Source: Candidatus Nyctobacter psychrophilus (GTDB taxonomy: Bacteria > Vulcanimicrobiota > Vulcanimicrobiia > Vulcanimicrobiales > Vulcanimicrobiaceae). From it: a stretch of DNA of 64,000 bases. Shown piece by piece: positions 59,946-64,000 of the stretch. The stretch spans positions 1-64,000 of the forward strand of contig JACRTY010000004.1 in the NCBI GenBank assembly GCA_014305025.1, read 5' to 3'. Each line of letters begins with the position of its first letter. Position 1 is the stretch's first letter. The notes beneath the pieces are model-generated. The model saw only the letters and a list, made by a program, of their open reading frames with translations. It did no database searches and was not told the DNA's origin. A program made the position numbers and the translations under genes.

Positions 59946-61442
59946 TCAAATCATCTGCTTGAGCGCGGGGAAGAGCTTGCCGAGCGGCGGATGCAGCCCG
60001 AAGCAAAGAGCGATCGCTTGCCCGTTTTCGAAGCCGCGCGCGTATGGTGAAAAGGTCCGTGCGACCGTCGCCGTGGTGCGGCAGTAGGGGCGCAGCTTTT
60101 CGACGTGGCGTTGAATGCGCACGACATTTTGCGGGTCTTGGCCCCGCAGACCCCAGAACCCGTACTGGTTGTGGCCGCTCAGCGCAGGCGGCAGGCCGTA
60201 CGGCGCCCCATACACGTCGAGCGCTGCGGCTTCGCCGTAATTGTCGACGAGAATTGACGTACGCGCGCGCTGCGCCGGCGGCACGCGGTCGTAGGCAGCG
60301 GCAACTTGACGGACGAAATCGTGCCAGCCAAGCATGTCGGCGAACGTCGAAGGGAGCGGCGTCGCGGTATCGCCTCGCTCCTGCTGCTGCGGCGCAATGT
60401 GCAACGTGCGTTCGTAGGAGATCAGAGCCGGCGGTGACAGTAGCGGCAATGCCAGCGGTGCGGCGACCGCGGAGAACGCGACGGCCAGCGCGAGATAGGC
60501 AGTGCGCACGCTTGCGCTGCGTACGATCTGCTCGAATGCGACCGCGCCGATCGCGAACAGCGGCGCGTAGGCCGGCGCGAGGTAGTAGTCCTTGCCGTGC
60601 CCGGCGACGATCGCAAATGCCGCAACGACGTACGCGATTGCGATAAATCGTAACGGTGCAAGCGCTCGCACCACGAACGGAGCAACGAGTCCTGCGAGCC
60701 ACAGTGGCGCAAACCACGGATTGAGGACGAAAACTTGATTGGCATAGAACGCAAGCGGTGTGACTGCGACATCTTTTACGCCGGCGTTGTGGAGTAGCGT
60801 GATGAACGGCCAGCCGTGCGCGGCCTGCCAAAAGAGCGAAGGCAGCCCAACTGCGGCCGCGAGTGCGACCGCACCCCACAGGGCCGGGCGCTTGAACAGA
60901 CGTCGCTGCGGCGTCGCGATCAGCCCGACCGCGAGGGTGCCTAGCCATAGCGGAAGCGCGTATTTGGCTTCCATTGCCAGCCCGGCCACGAGCCCGCACC
61001 ACCACAACACGCGATCGTCATCGCGCAGCAGAGCGCGCGCGAGCGCATAGGCGACGAACGCCCATGCCAGCGGTTCGAACGTCGTGGTGTTCAGCGTTGC
61101 GGTCAGGCCCATGAGGACCGGCGCCGTCGCGGCCGCTATCCCTGCCGCCCACCCTGCGGCGTCGCCGCCGCCAATCAAGCGCGTAAAACGAATGACCAGC
61201 CACACGAGCACGGCGGCAGCAATCACCGCGGGCAGCCGCAACAACCACGTCTGTGCGCCCAGACCATAGAAGCCCGCCGCAAGCAGCGGAACCAGCGGCG
61301 GCTGATCGGCGTATCCCAGCGCCGGATGGCGTCCGCACACGATGAAATACAGTTCGTCGCGAAACACGTCGTAGCGATTGGCGACCGCCAGATGCAACGC
61401 GAAGGTAAGCGCCGAGAGAACGAGCGCTACCCGGTCTTTCAT
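59946..61442 (-). CDS. GT39-type membrane glycosyltransferase
   Basis: A 498-residue polytopic enzyme of the PMT/ArnT (GT39/GT83) superfamily, moving sugars from polyprenyl carriers. The first loop has the acidic pair FRDELYF (near residue 27), followed by GRHPALGYADQPPLVPLLA, a family pattern, and later about 10 helices. The C-terminus is a soluble domain with a PalA-like fold (ARTSILVDNYGEAAALDVYG). The ATG at 61442 overlaps the next gene's stop as ATGA; the long upstream open frame is not coding. Acceptor unknown. Confidence 0.85.
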   Translation of the reverse strand: MKDRVALVLSALTFALHLAVANRYDVFRDELYFIVCGRHPALGYADQPPLVPLLAAGFYGLGAQTWLLRLPAVIAAAVLVWLVIRFTRLIGGGDAAGWAAGIAAATAPVLMGLTATLNTTTFEPLAWAFVAYALARALLRDDDRVLWWCGLVAGLAMEAKYALPLWLGTLAVGLIATPQRRLFKRPALWGAVALAAAVGLPSLFWQAAHGWPFITLLHNAGVKDVAVTPLAFYANQVFVLNPWFAPLWLAGLVAPFVVRALAPLRFIAIAYVVAAFAIVAGHGKDYYLAPAYAPLFAIGAVAFEQIVRSASVRTAYLALAVAFSAVAAPLALPLLSPPALISYERTLHIAPQQQERGDTATPLPSTFADMLGWHDFVRQVAAAYDRVPPAQRARTSILVDNYGEAAALDVYGAPYGLPPALSGHNQYGFWGLRGQDPQNVVRIQRHVEKLRPYCRTTATVARTFSPYARGFENGQAIALCFGLHPPLGKLFPALKQMI

Positions 61443-62143
61443 CGGTGAAGACCTTGACGCGCAGCCGCCGGCCGCGGAGCGAGACGCAGTTTGGCGTACC
61501 AGATGACGAGTGCGCCGGCGAATACGCTCGAAACGGCGATTGCAGTGACCACGATGGCGACTCCGGCGGCTCCATGTAGCGCCGGGTTCAAGAATGGATA
61601 GGGATACCAACCCGTCATTCTGCCGCGCACGAGCGAAAACAGGACATACGCGATCGGAAAGACCATCCAGCGTGCGAGGATCCATGCGTATCGTTGCGGC
61701 AACGGACACGGCGCTGCCAGCCAATCGCACACGATCGCAGCCGGCATGAAGTAATGCAGGACAACGTTGACCCAGGGGACCGTCGTCTGCAGCGCTTCTT
61801 GCGATCCCGACAGCAACAGCGAGTAGACGGCCCCGGTTACCGCCATATATAAGACGGCGGCGCCTCGCAGCATGGCCAAACGCGGCGCGTTGCTTCGGGA
61901 CAGGGGAGCGACGATGGCCAGCAACACCGCTGCGGCAAAGACATTGCTCTCGATGGTAAAGAAACTGAAGAAATTCGTGAGGCGAAAACCAATAGGAGGA
62001 CCCTTCGAGAGTTCATGCCCTAGTTGCGTGGCAATCGCACCGAACGTCAGCAGCGCGAGTGCCGCACGTACGAGAGCCGTCACGATCCGCACAGCGAACC
62101 TTACGGTCGCGTTGTGCTCCGCCCTGCGTTTGTTCGGGCTCAT
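61439..62143 (-). CDS. Pr6Pr family membrane protein
   Basis: A 234-residue protein with six hydrophobic helices. The segment FFSFFTIESNVFAAAVLL (near residue 55), then SLLLSG, VVLHYFMPAAIVCDWLAAP near 135 and FPIAYVLFSLVRGRMTGWYPYPFLNP (split FPIAYVLFSLVRG, TGWYPYPFLNP) match the Pr6Pr/FAR-17a-like group. Function unknown. ATG 62143 is the likely start; an ATG at 62178 is possible. Overlaps the glycosyltransferase. Confidence 0.82.
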   Translation of the reverse strand: MSPNKRRAEHNATVRFAVRIVTALVRAALALLTFGAIATQLGHELSKGPPIGFRLTNFFSFFTIESNVFAAAVLLAIVAPLSRSNAPRLAMLRGAAVLYMAVTGAVYSLLLSGSQEALQTTVPWVNVVLHYFMPAAIVCDWLAAPCPLPQRYAWILARWMVFPIAYVLFSLVRGRMTGWYPYPFLNPALHGAAGVAIVVTAIAVSSVFAGALVIWYAKLRLAPRPAAARQGLHR

Positions 62144-62213
62144 ACGCGTAACGTTCGACAAACCCAGGGCCCTGAGCATTGTAGCGTTTTTCACGTGGAG
62201 CGGGCTGGCGCGA

Positions 62214-64000
62214 CTAGGGATCGACGTTGATCGCGAGCCGGATGCCCCGGTCGCCGGCGGCGAGGTCGCGCAGCGTTTCGCGGAGGTAGTGGCGGAGCGG
62301 AGCGCCGTCGTGCGTTTTGAGCGCGATGCGGTACCACCACTCTTCGTTGAGTTTCGCGACGGGGGCGGGTGCGGGCCCGAGAATTTCGGCGCCGCCGAAG
62401 CGCCGCAGGAGTTCGGCGTAGCGCTCGGCGGCCGCAAACGTCGTCGTTCGTGAACGACCCGCAACGGCCAGATACGTAAGCTCGGCGAAAGGCGGATAGC
62501 CGAGTTCACGGCGGTTCGCAAGTTCGTAAGCCGCAAACCCATCGTAGTCGTGCTGCACGGCAAAGGCGATCGCCGGGTGGTGCGGCGAGTACGTTTGGAC
62601 GATTGCTTCGCCGGCGCGCGCGCGGCCGCTGCGGCCGATCACTTGCGTCACGAGATCGAAGGTGCGCTCGGCGGCCCGGAAGTCGGGCGCGTGCAACCCA
62701 ATGTCGGCGGCGACCACGCCGACCAGCGTCACCGTCGGGAAGTCGAGGCCCTTGGCGATCATCTGCGTTCCGATCAAGATGTCGCCGCTTTGCGCAAACT
62801 CGTCGAGTACACGCGCGTGATCGCCGATACGCGTCGTCGTGTCGGAATCCATGCGCACGATCTTTGCCGTCGGGAAAAGGTCGGCCACCGTACTTGCTAC
62901 GCGCTGCGTGCCGACGCCAAACTCGCGGATCGAGCCGTCGCCGCAAACGGGACAGCGCTCAGGCAGGGCACGTTGCGCGTCGCACAGATGGCAGCGCAGC
63001 AACGCTTCGGCGCGGTGCGCGACGAGCGAGACGCTGCAGCGGGTGCACTCGGGGACCACGCCGCAGCGGCGGCACAGCATGAAGCTGCCGCTCCCGCGGC
63101 GATTGACGAACAGCACCGATTTCTCGCCGCGCGACAGGCGTGCGCCGAGCGCATCGACGAGCGGCGTGCTGAAGATGCGCCGGTTACCGCGCTCGAACTC
63201 AGCGGTCAGATCGACCACGTGCACGCTCGGCAGCGGGTGTCCCGTGGCCCGGCGCTCCAGACGCGCGTGCGCGATCGTGCCCGTGCGCGCTCGGGCATAC
63301 GCATCGAGCGGCGGCGTCGCACTGCCGAGAACCAGCGTTCCGCCGGCAAGCCGCATCCGTTCACGCGCGACGGTGACGGCATCGTACCGCGGCGTCCCGT
63401 CCTGTTTGTAGCTTCGTTCGTGCGCTTCGTCGACGATCACCAGCCGCACGCCGGACAACGGCGCAAAGACGGCGCTCCGCGCGCCGACCACGACATCGAT
63501 CGCCCCGCGCGCCGCAGCATCGCGGCTCTCGAAGCGTTCGCGTTCCGAAAGAGCGGAGTGGAGCACGGCGACGCGCTCGCCGAAGGCGGCCTCGAAGCGG
63601 CGCGCGGTTTGCGGCGTGAGCGCGATTTCGGGCACGAGGACGATCGCCCGGTCTCCGCGCAACAGCGCCCACGCGATCGCGCGAATGTAGACGAACGTCT
63701 TGCCGCTGCCGGTGACGCCTTGGACGAGCACTTCACCGAACGTCGGCGCGCTGGCAGCGGCGTCGATCACGGCGATGGCGCGGCGTTGTTCGTCGGTCGG
63801 CTCAAAATCGTCATCGAGCCGCGGCCCGGCGGTGCGCGTGCGGGCGAGCGGCTGCAGCGTTTCGCGCAGCGCGCCGCTCGTGATGGCTCGCGCGATGACG
63901 GCCGCCGAGAATCCCGCGAGCCGAGCATCGCTGCGGCGCATGCAGCCGCCCGCGGCGACCTGCGCCACCAGGGCGCGGACGCGAGCCCCGCTCGCCGGGC
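62214..64000 (-). CDS. priA: primosomal protein N' (PriA helicase), partial
   Basis: The C-terminal 595 or so residues of PriA, which restarts stalled replication forks. Seen in order: Walker A GVTGSGKTFVY, DEAHERSYKQD (DEAH box), LGSATPPLDA, FVNRRG, and the paired zinc cysteines CRRCGVVPECTRC ... CHLCDAQRALPERCPVCG, then IGTQMIAKGLDFPTVTLV and VIGRSGRARAGE. The start lies beyond the right edge, since the frame remains open to base 64000. Full PriA is usually 700-800 residues, so the N-terminal DNA-binding part is missing here only because of the window. Confidence 0.95.
   Translation of the reverse strand, partial: PASGARVRALVAQVAAGGCMRRSDARLAGFSAAVIARAITSGALRETLQPLARTRTAGPRLDDDFEPTDEQRRAIAVIDAAASAPTFGEVLVQGVTGSGKTFVYIRAIAWALLRGDRAIVLVPEIALTPQTARRFEAAFGERVAVLHSALSERERFESRDAAARGAIDVVVGARSAVFAPLSGVRLVIVDEAHERSYKQDGTPRYDAVTVARERMRLAGGTLVLGSATPPLDAYARARTGTIAHARLERRATGHPLPSVHVVDLTAEFERGNRRIFSTPLVDALGARLSRGEKSVLFVNRRGSGSFMLCRRCGVVPECTRCSVSLVAHRAEALLRCHLCDAQRALPERCPVCGDGSIREFGVGTQRVASTVADLFPTAKIVRMDSDTTTRIGDHARVLDEFAQSGDILIGTQMIAKGLDFPTVTLVGVVAADIGLHAPDFRAAERTFDLVTQVIGRSGRARAGEAIVQTYSPHHPAIAFAVQHDYDGFAAYELANRRELGYPPFAELTYLAVAGRSRTTTFAAAERYAELLRRFGGAEILGPAPAPVAKLNEEWWYRIALKTHDGAPLRHYLRETLRDLAAGDRGIRLAINVDP

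Overview
The window is a high-GC, densely packed bacterial chromosome segment with no rRNA operon, phage or conjugative element. The cell is a diderm: a TamB-like outer-membrane biogenesis protein, MlaE/MlaF/MlaD lipid-transport genes and a hopanoid cluster all imply an outer membrane. Signalling is of the c-di-AMP type (CdaA, CdaR, GlmM and a ydaO/yuaA-type riboswitch), and carbon is stored as polyhydroxyalkanoate (PhaC). Together with the squalene synthase and the divergence of the proteins, this points to a deep-branching terrestrial lineage such as Eremiobacterota (WPS-2). That assignment is an inference from gene content, not a search result.

Layout. 0.6-8.6 kb: PAP2 phosphatase, lipid kinase, NUDIX hydrolase, DUF3810 membrane protease-like protein, small proteins, then a minus-strand run recQ - alpha/beta hydrolase - metallophosphoesterase, and a divergent Crp/Fnr regulator. 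8.7-15 kb: a split methyltransferase, an NTF2-like protein, the pair NFACT (Rqc2/RqcH-like) and MATE exporter, an aldo/keto reductase, and relics of an SDR and an F420-reductase-like gene. 15.1-20.2 kb: one giant TamB gene. 20.2-29.1 kb: plus-strand housekeeping and envelope genes gmk, rpoZ, glmS, rph, a small coiled-coil protein, mlaE/mlaF/mlaD-like genes, rhomboid and panE.

29.1-37.9 kb is the most interesting block. A tightly overlapping minus-strand operon runs from squalene synthase through an RND permease, hpnA, hpnH and hpnG to a LOG-family gene. Facing it is hpnP, the radical-SAM enzyme that methylates hopanoids at C-2. The cell should therefore make squalene, attach the adenosyl side chain, process it, and put a methyl group on the A-ring. 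The squalene-hopene cyclase must lie elsewhere. hpnA has no ATG, GTG or TTG at its N-terminus and probably starts at a CTG that overlaps the preceding stop codon as CTGA.

37.9-41 kb is an accessory strip: PEBP protein, an antitoxin with an internally deleted VapC toxin, a 165-bp MITE-like inverted repeat, a Xer-type recombinase, a perfect 45-bp palindrome with satellite repeats, and a frameshifted Uma2 nuclease. 41-48 kb holds MFS and AI-2E-type transporters, an Ldh-family dehydrogenase with STAS and NTF2-like genes, tRNA-Gln(UUG), and an NlpC/P60 hydrolase under a c-di-AMP riboswitch. 48.3-53.8 kb carries glmM, a DUF4436 protein, cdaR, cdaA, a conserved-looking unknown gene and rsgA. Synthesis of c-di-AMP and a target that senses it thus lie within about 4 kb. 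53.8-57.6 kb contains a hydrolase followed by a cluster of gene fragments (hydrolase tail, sigma region 4, beta-lactamase N-terminus) and a VapBC-like pair. 57.8-64 kb: rpsT, phaC, a GT39-type glycosyltransferase, a Pr6Pr membrane protein, and priA, which runs off the right edge.
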